From positions 1 through 64,000 of the forward strand of contig JAHDSQ010000016.1 of assembly GCA_018432615.1 (NCBI GenBank): a stretch of DNA of 64,000 nucleotides, in the 5' to 3' direction. A program made the position numbers and the translations under genes. Position 1 is the first letter of the stretch, and the number at the start of each line of letters is the position of its first letter. Below are positions 8,917 to 17,898 of the stretch, in pieces. This DNA comes from Clostridia bacterium. GTDB taxonomy: Bacteria > Bacillota > Peptococcia > DRI-13 > SM3-B62. A model generated the notes under the pieces. The model did no database searches and was not told where the DNA came from. It saw only the letters and a list, made by a program, of their open reading frames with translations.

Positions 8917-9102
8917 ATGAAAGAAGAAAGGGTGCTTACCCTGAACGATTACGAATACGGTGTTGTGGTAAACGCTTTAAACGAAATGCGCAACGACCTG
9001 ATTAAAGAAGAACGGCCCACCGACGCAGTGGATGAACTGCTTCTCAAAACCATCGACGCCCCAACCAAAAAAGTAAAACGAAGAAACCATGAAACGCGAT
9101 GA
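8917..9102 (+). CDS. Small conserved transfer-region protein, 61 residues
   Basis: An unnamed short protein that I recall as typical of this spot in CTn/Tn1549-like elements (LTLNDYEYGVVVNALNEMR, then lysine-rich DAPTKKVKRR). It has no membrane segment and is probably helical. AGGAGGAA precedes the ATG by 8 bases; a TTG 6 bases earlier is a poorer start. Its end overlaps the VirD4 gene by 14 bases, so the two are translationally coupled. Confidence 0.7.
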   Translation: MKEERVLTLNDYEYGVVVNALNEMRNDLIKEERPTDAVDELLLKTIDAPTKKVKRRNHETR

Positions 9103-10852
9103 TACCGCAAGGAGTAACCTGATACTCTTTGCGGTTTTTCTAATTCCGGTGGTATGGGCTGCTTTGCTTACCGCTCCTTCCCTGTCGGGTGGACTTCCTG
9201 AAATTCTTGCCAATTTAACGGCGGCAATGAACAACCCGTTTCATATCCAGTGGGTGGACGATTCATTAAAGTGCATCCTGCTGTTTGTTGTCGCCTACGG
9301 GATGGGCATCGGGATTTACCTTTCCACCAAACGCAATTACCGGCGAAGGGAGGAACACGGCAGCGCCCGCTGGGGCGGCGCGGCGGCTGTCAATAAAAAA
9401 TACAGGGATAAGATCCACTTCCGGAATAAAATCCTGACCCAGAATGTCCGTATCGGCCTGGACGGAAGAAAGCACAGACGGAATCTGAATGTGTTGGTAG
9501 TAGGCGGCTCCGGCTCCGGTAAGACGAGATTTTATGCCAAGCCTAACATCATGCAGGCCAACACCTCTTTTGTTGTGCTTGACCCCAAGGGGGAGATCCT
9601 GCGGGACACGGGAAATCTGCTCAAAGCCACGGGCTATGAAATCAAGGTGCTGGATTTAATTAACATGCACTTGTCCCACTGCTACAACCCCTTTTCCTAC
9701 CTGCAGGACGACAAGGACGTGCTAAAGCTGGTGACCAACCTGATTAGAAATACCACGCCCAAAGGCAGTAATACCAACGACCCGTTTTGGGAGCGTTCTG
9801 AAACGGCCCTGCTGGAAGCATTAATCCTGTACCTGCTTTACGAAGCCCCGCCGGAGGAACAAAACTTCCCGATGGTCATGGAAATGATTGCTGCCGCTGA
9901 GGTCCGGGAGGATGATGAAACCTATCAAAGTCCTTTGGATGAATTGTTTGAACGGCTGGAAATGCGGGAGCCGGAGCATTTGGCAGTCAAACAATACAAT
10001 ATCTTCAAGCTGGCGGCAGGCAAGACAGCCAAAAGTATTCTTATAAGCCTGGGTGTGCGGCTGGAGAAATTCAATCTGGCTTCCATTGCCGGAATTACCA
10101 CCACGGACGAGCTGGAGCTGGCCTCCATCGGAGAAAAGAAAACGGCACTTTTCGCCGTCATACCGGACAATGATTCATCTTTTAATTTCATTGTCGGTAT
10201 GCTCTATACACAGCTATTTCAACAGCTATACTTTCTTGCCGACCATATGTACGACGGACGGCTCCCTATTCATGTCCATTTTGTCATGGACGAGTTTTCC
10301 AATGTCGCCCTGCCGGATGAATTTGACAAGCTGCTTTCCACCATGCGGTCCCGTGAAATATCCGTTTCTATTATCCTGCAAAACCTGGCGCAGTTAAAAG
10401 CCTTGTTCAAGGATACCTGGGAATCCATCGTGGGCAACTGTGACGAATTTCTGTACCTGGGCGGTAACGAGCAAAGCACCCATAAGTATGTATCCGAACT
10501 TTTGGGCAAGGAAACCATTGACACCAATTCCTACGGGCAGAGCAAGGGCAGAAACGGCAGCTATTCCACCAATTATCAATTGTCGGGGCGTGAGCTTATG
10601 ACTCCTGATGAAGTGCGAATGCTGGACAACCGCTATGCCCTGTTGTTCATCCGGGGAGAACGGGCGGTGATGGACGACAAATACGATATTTTAAAGCACC
10701 CCAACCTCAAACTGACCGTCGATGGCAACAGCGAAGCTTTCCGTCACGGAGGTACGGAAAACGCCTTGGATTGGAAAACTGTAACCTTAAACGAGAACAG
10801 CGATTACGAGCTTCTCTCTGAGGAAGAGCTCGAAATCTTGTTGCAATCCTGA
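9089..10852 (+). CDS. virD4: VirD4/TraG-type coupling protein
   Basis: A protein of 587 residues. Two membrane segments near the N-terminus (about 10-32 and 58-78) are followed by the P-loop GGSGSGKT (about 138-146), FVVLDPKGE, and VMDEFSNVALP with SREISVSIILQN (about 396-435). This set defines the type IV coupling ATPase that links the relaxosome to the mating channel. Length is normal. It overlaps the preceding small gene and is followed 29 bases later by the VirB2-like gene, within one transfer operon. Confidence 0.95.
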   Translation: MKRDDTARSNLILFAVFLIPVVWAALLTAPSLSGGLPEILANLTAAMNNPFHIQWVDDSLKCILLFVVAYGMGIGIYLSTKRNYRRREEHGSARWGGAAAVNKKYRDKIHFRNKILTQNVRIGLDGRKHRRNLNVLVVGGSGSGKTRFYAKPNIMQANTSFVVLDPKGEILRDTGNLLKATGYEIKVLDLINMHLSHCYNPFSYLQDDKDVLKLVTNLIRNTTPKGSNTNDPFWERSETALLEALILYLLYEAPPEEQNFPMVMEMIAAAEVREDDETYQSPLDELFERLEMREPEHLAVKQYNIFKLAAGKTAKSILISLGVRLEKFNLASIAGITTTDELELASIGEKKTALFAVIPDNDSSFNFIVGMLYTQLFQQLYFLADHMYDGRLPIHVHFVMDEFSNVALPDEFDKLLSTMRSREISVSIILQNLAQLKALFKDTWESIVGNCDEFLYLGGNEQSTHKYVSELLGKETIDTNSYGQSKGRNGSYSTNYQLSGRELMTPDEVRMLDNRYALLFIRGERAVMDDKYDILKHPNLKLTVDGNSEAFRHGGTENALDWKTVTLNENSDYELLSEEELEILLQS

Positions 10853-10881
10853 AAAATTACCTATATGGAGGTATGATTTTT

Positions 10882-11187
10882 ATGAAAATATCCAGAAGAA
10901 CCAAAACGGCTTTTACCCTATACTGCGCACTGGTACTAATAACTGTCCTTTTTACCATACCGGCTTATGCCGCAAATGACCCGATTGAAGTGGTAAACAA
11001 TCTGTCCGACTTCATATTCGGACTGATCCGTGCTATCGGAATGATCTTACTTGGCTTTGGAATCGTGCAGATCGGCCTTTCTCTCAAATCCCACGACCCG
11101 TCTCAGAGAGCAAATGGGTTTCTCACTCTTGCCGGCGGTATCATTATTACCTTTGCCAAAGAGATTTTAAATCTCATTACAGGCTGA
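10882..11187 (+). CDS. VirB2/TrbC-like pilin-type membrane protein
   Basis: A protein of 101 residues. It has a signal peptide (RRTKTAFTLYCALVLITVLF, cleavage likely after PAYA) followed by two hydrophobic helices (FIFGLIRAIGMILLGFGIVQ and GFLTLAGGIIITFAKEIL), the layout of VirB2/TrbC-type subunits in Gram-positive conjugation systems. The ATG at 10882 is preferred over 10873 because GGAGGT ends directly at 10872. It is followed by a stem-loop and then the VirB6-like gene. Confidence 0.8.
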   Translation: MKISRRTKTAFTLYCALVLITVLFTIPAYAANDPIEVVNNLSDFIFGLIRAIGMILLGFGIVQIGLSLKSHDPSQRANGFLTLAGGIIITFAKEILNLITG

Positions 11188-11208
11188 AATGAAGCGCCTC
11201 AAATATAA

Positions 11209-11238
11209 GGGGAACCGGCCGGTAAAAGCCTGTTCCCC
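11209..11238 (+). other. Stem-loop between virB2-like and virB6-like genes
   Basis: A 7-bp inverted repeat (GGGGAAC / GTTCCCC) with a 16-base GC-rich loop and no T tract. It may protect the 3' end of the pilin message or tune relative expression. It is unlikely to be a full terminator. Confidence 0.4.
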
Positions 11239-11265
11239 AAATTTCTTCAAGGAGGTGGTTTTGTT

Positions 11266-12105
11266 ATGTCAAGCGGCAACTGGGTAATCGACAACTTGAA
11301 TAACGCCCTGCAGACATGGAATGAAAAGCTGGCGGAAATCTGGCAGCTTGTGGCCCAATCCCCCACGGAATTTAAAGGAGGAGGCATCTGGAATGTCATT
11401 GTGAATATTCACGGTGCATTGCAGGCCATCGGCCTTGCTCTGCTGGTACTGTTCTTCGTAATCGGTGTGGTTAAAACCTGCGGTAGCTTCGCGGAAGTCA
11501 AAAAGCCCGAACACGCTTTAAAGCTGTTCATCCGCTTTGCCCTAGCCAAAGGCGTGGTGACTTATGGGCTGGACTTGATGATGGCACTGTTTAACATTGT
11601 GCAGGGCATAATCTCTACCATTATGACCAACGCGGGCTTTACGACTACCACCCCAACTGTCCTGCCGGACACAATTATGCAGGCTGTAGAGGATTGCAGC
11701 TTCTTGCAGAGCATACCGCTGTGGGCGGTGACGCTGATCGGAGGTCTGTTCATTACGGTGCTGTCCTTCATTATGATTTTGTCGGTGTACGGGCGGTTTT
11801 TTAAATTATATTTATACACGGCAATCGCCCCCGTGCCTATGGCCTCCTTTGCGGGAGAACCGAGCCAGAGCATCGGCATATCCTTCTTGAAAGGCTATGC
11901 CGCCGTCTGTCTGGAAGGGGCGATCATTGTCCTTGCCTGTGTTATTTTTTCCGTCTTTGCAGTGTCACCACCGGTAGTGGATAGCAGCGCCAACGCCGTT
12001 ACAATGGTGTGGAGCTATGTAGGAGAACTAATTTTCAATATGCTGGTGCTGGTCGGTGCCGTCAAGATGGCCGACCGGGTGGTACGGGAGATGATGGGGT
12101 TGTAA
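11266..12105 (+). CDS. VirB6/TrbL-like channel membrane protein
   Basis: A protein of 279 residues with five or six membrane helices (for example LQAIGLALLVLFFVIGVVKT, WAVTLIGGLFITVLSFIMIL and GAIIVLACVIFSVFAV). Topology and position after the VirB2-like gene match the VirB6-type inner-membrane channel component of Gram-positive type IV systems. AAGGAGGTGG precedes the ATG. Sequence identity to characterised VirB6 proteins is low in general, so the call rests on topology and context. Confidence 0.75.
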   Translation: MSSGNWVIDNLNNALQTWNEKLAEIWQLVAQSPTEFKGGGIWNVIVNIHGALQAIGLALLVLFFVIGVVKTCGSFAEVKKPEHALKLFIRFALAKGVVTYGLDLMMALFNIVQGIISTIMTNAGFTTTTPTVLPDTIMQAVEDCSFLQSIPLWAVTLIGGLFITVLSFIMILSVYGRFFKLYLYTAIAPVPMASFAGEPSQSIGISFLKGYAAVCLEGAIIVLACVIFSVFAVSPPVVDSSANAVTMVWSYVGELIFNMLVLVGAVKMADRVVREMMGL

Positions 12106-12118
12106 TGATATCAGCCGT

Positions 12119-12382
12119 TTATATTTGTTCATATTGTCTCTGTTCCCGCTTGCGCAATATTTTTTTGCGTATGGTCACCACCCAACTCAGTATGACAAGA
12201 CCAAGCATAGCTAAAAAGATTGCTGTCGCCAGTATTTCATGCTCCTGCACAAAGTCCGGAAAAAGAATGGAGACAAAAAGAGCATAGAGCAGTGGTATCC
12301 CAAGCCGTAAGAAAGATGCGATTTTAAACATGGAGTTTAACAGAAGCATTAATAAAAATATGAAAATGGATATGTACATCAT
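12119..12382 (-). CDS. Small membrane protein, antisense in transfer operon
   Basis: A protein of 87 residues with three hydrophobic helices and a basic tail (IRKKILRKREQRQYEQ). I do not recognise the family. It is on the opposite strand to all transfer genes around it, yet has an excellent ribosome binding site (GGAAAGGAGG, 8 bases before the double ATG), which supports it being real. The start at 12382 is chosen for that reason over two upstream ATGs. It could be an inserted accessory gene. Confidence 0.6.
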   Translation of the reverse strand: MMYISIFIFLLMLLLNSMFKIASFLRLGIPLLYALFVSILFPDFVQEHEILATAIFLAMLGLVILSWVVTIRKKILRKREQRQYEQI

Positions 12383-12471
12383 AAATAAACCCTCCTTTCC
12401 TAATTCCATTATCACCCATGGAAAAAGAAAATGGAGGGATATCACAGTGATAAATCAAAAGGAGGTTTTGC

Positions 12472-12669
12472 ATGAAATCGGATCATTACAATAAGCAACT
12501 GGAAAAAGAGAAAGAAAAGCTCAACAAGCTTGCCGATGAAGCCTTGAAAAATGGTATCCCACTTAATCAGCATGTGGCTTTTATGGAGCAGAACCGTAAG
12601 GTTGACGAATTGGTAGTGAGGATACAAAGGGAGAAGGAACGGCGAAAGAAGAACCAACAGGAACGATAA
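12472..12669 (+). CDS. Small charged coiled-coil protein, 65 residues
   Basis: Not recognised by family. It is almost entirely Lys/Glu-rich helix (KQLEKEKEKLNKLADEALK, ending RREKERRKKNQQER-like) and probably forms a short coiled coil. AAAGGAGG precedes the ATG at good spacing. A terminator-like hairpin follows it before prgI. The role in transfer is unknown. Confidence 0.65.
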   Translation: MKSDHYNKQLEKEKEKLNKLADEALKNGIPLNQHVAFMEQNRKVDELVVRIQREKERRKKNQQER

Positions 12670-12684
12670 GGCAAACAACCCCAC

Positions 12685-12711
12685 AAAGCTTCATTGCACG
12701 GAGCTTTTTTT
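12685..12711 (+). terminator. Terminator-like hairpin before prgI
   Basis: An 8-bp stem with one G-T pair (AAAGCTTC / GGAGCTTT) and a 7-base loop is followed by seven T residues. It would separate the 65-residue gene from the PrgI-VirB4 part of the operon, or act as a partial attenuator. Confidence 0.55.
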
Positions 12712-12729
12712 ATTTGGAGGTGATTATAA

Positions 12730-13095
12730 TTGGAAGTTAAAATCAACCGGGAAATCCGGGATTATACGGAAAGTATGTTTTTTGGACTGTCCATGCGGCA
12801 GTTCATTTTTTCTGTACTGGCCGTAGGAATTGCCGTGGGCTTCTATTTCGGTTTGCGGGACTACTTCGGAACTGAAACTGTGAGCTGGATGTGCGTTTTG
12901 GGTGCAGCCCCTTGTGCTGCCCTGGGCTTTATCAAATACCACGGCATGACTGCGGAGCAGTTTTTATGGGCGTATATCAAATCGGAGTTTCTCATACCTA
13001 AAAAGCTGACCTTTTATCCTACCAACGTGTATTACGAAGCATTGAAGCCGAGCATTGAGAAACACGAGAAGGAGGAATACAAAAGCCATGATTAA
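12730..13095 (+). CDS. prgI: PrgI family transfer membrane protein (VirB3-like)
   Basis: A protein of 121 residues. REIRDYTESMFFGLSMRQFIF at the N-terminus, two membrane helices, then a soluble tail are typical of PrgI family proteins, the VirB3-like partners of VirB4 in Gram-positive systems. It starts with TTG after TTTGGAGGTG. It overlaps virB4 by 8 bases, the standard PrgI-VirB4 arrangement. Confidence 0.85.
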   Translation: MEVKINREIRDYTESMFFGLSMRQFIFSVLAVGIAVGFYFGLRDYFGTETVSWMCVLGAAPCAALGFIKYHGMTAEQFLWAYIKSEFLIPKKLTFYPTNVYYEALKPSIEKHEKEEYKSHD

Positions 13096-15424
13096 GACTC
13101 TGCAAAAAATTATGAAGCAGGATAAGGAGAAATTTATAGTCCCCAAGGGCGTCCAGCAGGCTATCCCCATACGCGCCATCTGGCCGGACGGGATTTTTCG
13201 TGTTGGCGGCAAATTTTCAAAATCCTTTCGCTTTGAAGATATAAATTATGCAGTGGCCTCCAAGGAGGATAAGGAAGCTATGTTTTTATCCTATTCGGAG
13301 CTTTTAAATTCCTTTGACAGCGGAGCCACCACTAAAATCACCATCAACAACCGGCGTTTGAACAAAACAGACTTTGAAAACTCTATCCTGATTCCTTTGA
13401 GAAACGACCGGTTGGACGAGTACCGCAGTGAATATAATCAGATGCTAATGGATAAGGCCACCGGCGCAAACAGCATTGTGCAGGATAAATATGTGACAGT
13501 CTCTGTAATGAAAAAGAACATTGAGGAAGCGAGGAATTATTTTTCCCGCATCGGCACCGACCTGATTACCCATTTTTCCCATCTGGGCTCCAGATGTGTG
13601 GAGCTGGATGCCCTTGACCGGCTTAGAATCCTGCACGACTTCTTCCGTTCCGGTGAGGAAACAGATTTTCGTTTTGACCTGTCCGAAACCATGAGAAAAG
13701 GGCACGATTTTAAAGATTATATCTGCCCCGACACCTTTGAGTTTGAAAAAGACCACTTTCGCATGGGCAGCAAATTCGGGCGTGTCATCTTCCTGCGTGA
13801 GTATGCCAGCTACATCAAGGACAGTATGGTATCCGAATTGTGCGATTTAAACCGGAATATGATGTTGTCGCTGGACATTATCCCCATCCCCACCGACGAA
13901 GCTGTGCGGGAGGTGGAGAACCGGCTGCTGGGTGTGGAAACCAATATCACCAACTGGCAGCGCAGGCAGAACCAAAGCAATAACTTTTCCGCCGTGGTGC
14001 CCTATGACATGGAGCAGCAGCGCAAGGAAAGCAAGGAGTTCCTCGATGACCTGACCACCCGTGACCAGCGGATGATGTTTGCCGTACTGACGATGATACA
14101 CGTTGCAGACAGCAAAGAGCAGCTTGACAGTGATACCGAAACTCTGTTGACCACGGCACGGAAGCACCTGTGCCAGTTCTCCGCCCTGACCTATCAGCAG
14201 ATGGATGGCCTGAACACAGTGCTACCCTACGGCTTGCGGAAAATCGACGCCATACGGACACTGACTACTGAGAGCACGGCAGTCTTTATTCCATTCAGGG
14301 CACAGGAGATTGCTCATAGCGGCGGCATCTATTACGGCCAGAATGTTATCAGCAAGAACATGATTATTGCCAACCGTAAGCATTTGTTAAACGGCAACAG
14401 CTTCATTCTGGGGGTGTCCGGCTCCGGCAAGAGCTTTACCGCCAAGAGGGAAATCGTTAATCAGATGCTTGCCAGTGACGACGACATTATATTAATCGAC
14501 CCCGAAAGGGAGTATTCCTCCCTTGTCAAAGCGATGGGCGGTGAGATCATTCACATTTCTGCGACCTCTCCTAATCATATCAACGCAATGGACATGAACA
14601 AGGATTATGGTGATGGTGCAAACCCTGTTATCCTAAAATCTGAATTTGTACTGTCCCTGTGCGAGCAGCTCATAGGCGGACAAAACCTGGGCGCGAAACA
14701 AAAATCCTTGATTGATCGCTGTACGGCAAGTGTCTACCGGAAATATCTGCAAAACAATTTCAAGGGAACACCGCCCACCTTGCAGGACTTTCATGGGGAG
14801 CTTTTAAAGCAGGACGAGCCTGAGTCCCAGGAGATTGCCCTTGCCATAGAATTGTTTACCAGCGGCAGCCTGAACACCTTTGCCAAACACACCAACGTGG
14901 ATGTGAACAACCGCCTGATCTGCTATGACATTCTTGATTTAGGAAAACAGCTCCTTCCCATCGGCATGCTGGTGGTGCTGGACAGCATACTAAACCGTAT
15001 CACGCAAAACCGGGCAAGAGGAAAGAACACCTTTATCATCATTGATGAGATTTATCTGCTGTTTCAGCATGAGTACAGCGCCAATTTCCTGTTCACACTC
15101 TGGAAGCGTGTTAGGAAGTACGGCGCTTTTTGCACGGGCATCACGCAGAATGTAGACGATCTTTTGCAGAGCCATACGGCACGGACCATGCTGGCCAACA
15201 GTGAGTTTATTGTCATGCTCAATCAGGCTTCTACGGACAGAATGGAGCTTGCAAGGCTAATAAATATTTCCGACCTTCAACTTTCCTACATCACAAACGT
15301 GGATGCTGGTAACGGACTCATTAAGGTGGGCAGTTCCCTTGTGCCTTTCAAGGACCAATTTCCGCATAACACCAAGCTCTATAGCTTGATGACCACCAAG
15401 CCGGGAGAGCAGGCGGCAATATGA
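13088..15424 (+). CDS. virB4: VirB4/TraE-type conjugation ATPase
   Basis: A protein of 778 residues. Walker A GVSGSGKS lies at about 441-448, followed by IDPEREYSSL, and Walker B FIIIDEIYLLF at about 648-658. The N-terminal 400 residues match the VirB4 membrane- and partner-binding region. This ATPase energises assembly of the mating channel at the membrane. The ATG at 13088 has GAAGGAGG upstream and overlaps prgI. Length and motifs are complete. Confidence 0.95.
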   Translation: MIKTLQKIMKQDKEKFIVPKGVQQAIPIRAIWPDGIFRVGGKFSKSFRFEDINYAVASKEDKEAMFLSYSELLNSFDSGATTKITINNRRLNKTDFENSILIPLRNDRLDEYRSEYNQMLMDKATGANSIVQDKYVTVSVMKKNIEEARNYFSRIGTDLITHFSHLGSRCVELDALDRLRILHDFFRSGEETDFRFDLSETMRKGHDFKDYICPDTFEFEKDHFRMGSKFGRVIFLREYASYIKDSMVSELCDLNRNMMLSLDIIPIPTDEAVREVENRLLGVETNITNWQRRQNQSNNFSAVVPYDMEQQRKESKEFLDDLTTRDQRMMFAVLTMIHVADSKEQLDSDTETLLTTARKHLCQFSALTYQQMDGLNTVLPYGLRKIDAIRTLTTESTAVFIPFRAQEIAHSGGIYYGQNVISKNMIIANRKHLLNGNSFILGVSGSGKSFTAKREIVNQMLASDDDIILIDPEREYSSLVKAMGGEIIHISATSPNHINAMDMNKDYGDGANPVILKSEFVLSLCEQLIGGQNLGAKQKSLIDRCTASVYRKYLQNNFKGTPPTLQDFHGELLKQDEPESQEIALAIELFTSGSLNTFAKHTNVDVNNRLICYDILDLGKQLLPIGMLVVLDSILNRITQNRARGKNTFIIIDEIYLLFQHEYSANFLFTLWKRVRKYGAFCTGITQNVDDLLQSHTARTMLANSEFIVMLNQASTDRMELARLINISDLQLSYITNVDAGNGLIKVGSSLVPFKDQFPHNTKLYSLMTTKPGEQAAI

Positions 15425-15497
15425 TAAACCATACAAGCCTTAAACGACTGTCCATATTTACGGTCAGCCGTTTATTTATTTGAAGGAGGGAAACACA

Positions 15498-15902
15498 ATG
15501 GAAAATATCCGTTTTTCAAGCAAGGAGCATAAGGATTTTTATTGTCAAATGCTTCTTAAAACCCACAATTTTGACCCTTATCACCGGGCGTTTTTCTATA
15601 CAATGGGAATTTGTGCGGAAACAAGACGCAATATAGACACCCTTTTTGATTTTAAAAATGATGGAATTAATCCGGACGGCCTGTCAGCTCCGTGGCAGAC
15701 CGGCGGTACCCGCCGTTTGTGCCGTTTAGCCTTTAATCTCTGGAACGGCTTTACGGAGGAGGGTAATGAAAACCGTTCCTCCCCCTATGAGTTATTCGAC
15801 TGCGATTTTGCACCCTACTTTTTTGAAGCCATCCGGTTGCGCTATCCTGAATACTGCCGGAACGTAGGACGTACCATCCATATATCTGTGATAGAACGGT
15901 AA
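15498..15902 (+). CDS. DUF6075-like conserved protein
   Basis: A protein of 134 residues. The N-terminus (RFSSKEHKDFYCQMLLKTH) and the LSAPWQTGGTRRLCRLAFNLWN region recall the DUF6075 family, common in clostridial mobile elements and of unknown function. It is cytoplasmic with no motif of known enzymes. GAAGGAGG precedes the ATG. It lies between virB4 and the VirB1-like gene in the same operon. Confidence 0.65.
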   Translation: MENIRFSSKEHKDFYCQMLLKTHNFDPYHRAFFYTMGICAETRRNIDTLFDFKNDGINPDGLSAPWQTGGTRRLCRLAFNLWNGFTEEGNENRSSPYELFDCDFAPYFFEAIRLRYPEYCRNVGRTIHISVIER

Positions 15903-15933
15903 ATCAACAAATTATGAAAAGGAGGTGCGCGCG

Positions 15934-17577
15934 TTGAAAGAAATCAAAACTAAATACACCATAAAAGACATTAAAGTGCTGGATAAAACAATAGATGTTT
16001 CCCACAGGATGAAAAAAGCCTATATCCGCACCAAGGATAAGGCTGAACGTCTTGGACATAACAAGGACGATAACTATGTGGATGAAGCCGAAAGCAGCAT
16101 CCAGGAAAGTATGGAAACTGTTGCCCGAAAAGCCGGATATGCTGTGGGGAATCATGGCAAAAAAACAGTTCAAAAAATAAAGGAACGCCGCGCACCGGAT
16201 ACAAATGCATCGCATTCGGATTTACCTAACGGAGAGGATTCACGGCAGGCTCCCGATAATGAAGCAAAGGAATCCGTGTACCAAAATGGCGTTCCAACTG
16301 AAACAAAACAGGCAGCAAAGCGGAATGCCTCCCCCTTCATAACCAAAGAAACAGGGAAGAAAAGCGTTTCTCAACCCATATCAGAGCCAACAGCAAAACA
16401 TAATGTTATCCAATCCACAGCGAAGAAAACCACAATGAAACAAACCTCAAAACGGAAATTTACTCTATCCAAACCAAGCGAATTGGCAAAACGCAGGTTT
16501 GTTCAAAGCAGAGCGAAACAGCAGCTTTCCCAAGCCGGTGAAGTTCGGACGGTAAGTCACAACTTCAGTGCAATACATTCACAACAAATATCCAAGCCAA
16601 TATCTTCCCAACGCTCCCTTTTTCAACCGGTCAGAAGAGCGGCACCACAGACCTTCCGCGAGTACGGGGAAACAGGCCGCGCCATAAAGCAGTCTGCCAA
16701 AACCGGTGGCAAAACCCTAAAGAAATCTGTTAAGGGTACGATTAAAGCAGCGCAAAAGTCGGTAAAAACAGCCGAACAAACTGCAAAAGTTGCCACAAAA
16801 ACCTCCAAGGCAGCGGCAAAAACCGCTGTCCGCACCGCACAGATTGCTCAAAGAGCAGCACAGGCAACAAGGATGGCAGCAAGAGCGGCGACAGTTTCTG
16901 CAAAGGCGGCATTGAAAGCGGTAATGGCCTCTATCAAAGCAATTATCGCAGCGGCAAAAGGTTTGATTGCCCTGATTACAGCCGGTGGATGGATAGCTTT
17001 TATTATTCTTGTGATATGCCTTGCGGGGCTTTTTACAAGCTCTGTGTTCGGTATTTTCTATTCCAATGAAAGTTCCGGCGAAAACACTCCGGTTATGACT
17101 GAGGTAGTCCAGCAGCTAAATGAGGAATTCACGGCAGAAATTGAGCAGATACAGGATGAAAATTTCCATGATACGCTGGAGATGTCCGACAGCATCACCA
17201 TAATAGGCAATTGGCGGGATATCATGGCGGTCTATGCAGTCAAGGTGGCAACCAACCCGGAAAACGGCATGGAGGTTGCCACTCTTGATGATATAAAGGT
17301 GGGAATTCTACGAGATGTCTTTTGGGATATGAACATAATCGACTATTGGATAGAAACTATTGAGCATGTAGAAACGGTAACATCTACCGATGAGGACGGT
17401 AACGAAACACAGGAAACGGTTACCAGCACTGAGACTATTCTGCATATCAGTTTAATATCAAAATCCTATACGGATATGATTGCAGAATATGATTTCAATG
17501 CGGAACAAGCAGAAATGCTGAACGAATTAATGCAGGATAAATACCAAGAATTATTTATGCGGCTGATCGGCAGTTAA
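15934..17577 (+). CDS. VirB1/CwlT-like transfer protein lacking its hydrolase domain
   Basis: A protein of 547 residues. Residues 1-250 are charged and low-complexity; a long Ala/Lys/Thr-rich helical segment follows (about 265-345), then one membrane helix (about 350-375) and an outside domain of about 170 residues that ends in a KYQELFMRLIGS stop. Homologues in CTn-type elements, as I know them, continue from this outside domain into an NlpC/P60, CHAP or lysozyme domain that opens peptidoglycan for the mating channel. Here TAA comes first, and the next 80 bases do not resume a hydrolase frame. It starts with TTG at 15934 after AAAAGGAGG. Either a natural short form or a truncation. Confidence 0.65.
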   Translation: MKEIKTKYTIKDIKVLDKTIDVSHRMKKAYIRTKDKAERLGHNKDDNYVDEAESSIQESMETVARKAGYAVGNHGKKTVQKIKERRAPDTNASHSDLPNGEDSRQAPDNEAKESVYQNGVPTETKQAAKRNASPFITKETGKKSVSQPISEPTAKHNVIQSTAKKTTMKQTSKRKFTLSKPSELAKRRFVQSRAKQQLSQAGEVRTVSHNFSAIHSQQISKPISSQRSLFQPVRRAAPQTFREYGETGRAIKQSAKTGGKTLKKSVKGTIKAAQKSVKTAEQTAKVATKTSKAAAKTAVRTAQIAQRAAQATRMAARAATVSAKAALKAVMASIKAIIAAAKGLIALITAGGWIAFIILVICLAGLFTSSVFGIFYSNESSGENTPVMTEVVQQLNEEFTAEIEQIQDENFHDTLEMSDSITIIGNWRDIMAVYAVKVATNPENGMEVATLDDIKVGILRDVFWDMNIIDYWIETIEHVETVTSTDEDGNETQETVTSTETILHISLISKSYTDMIAEYDFNAEQAEMLNELMQDKYQELFMRLIGS

Positions 17578-17657
17578 GAAATATTAGACTGTACCTGCAG
17601 AAAATCAAAAGGAATATACCGTGAAGAAAAATATTGAATCATAGGAAAGGTGGAAGA

Positions 17658-17897
17658 ATGGTGAATTTAGAGAAATTAAGGGAAGTGGAATATATAAAGT
17701 GCGTGGATTTACTGACTGAGTTGCTTGATCTGGATGCCGACGCAAAAGAAAAAGTCCATAAGTGCTTTCAAAAGATGGGAATTAAAAATTTTTTTCTGTG
17801 CCTTGAATCGTTGGACTTACCTCCTGAGATTTTCGAGAAGTTAAACAGCATTAAATCCATTATTGATTTAGTTGAGAGAAAAAGGGGGCAGGTATGA
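17658..17897 (+). CDS. Hypothetical protein, 79 residues
   Basis: Not recognised. Mostly helical, with a CVDLLTELLDLDADAKEKVHK segment and no membrane helix or signal peptide. GAAAGGTGG precedes the ATG at 17658. Its stop is adjacent to the radC start, so the two are probably co-translated. Confidence 0.6.
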   Translation: MVNLEKLREVEYIKCVDLLTELLDLDADAKEKVHKCFQKMGIKNFFLCLESLDLPPEIFEKLNSIKSIIDLVERKRGQV

Positions 17898-17898
17898 C

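Noticed and set aside
13847-14261. Minus-strand frames inside virB4
   Set aside because: Shadows of a clear, motif-complete ATPase gene.
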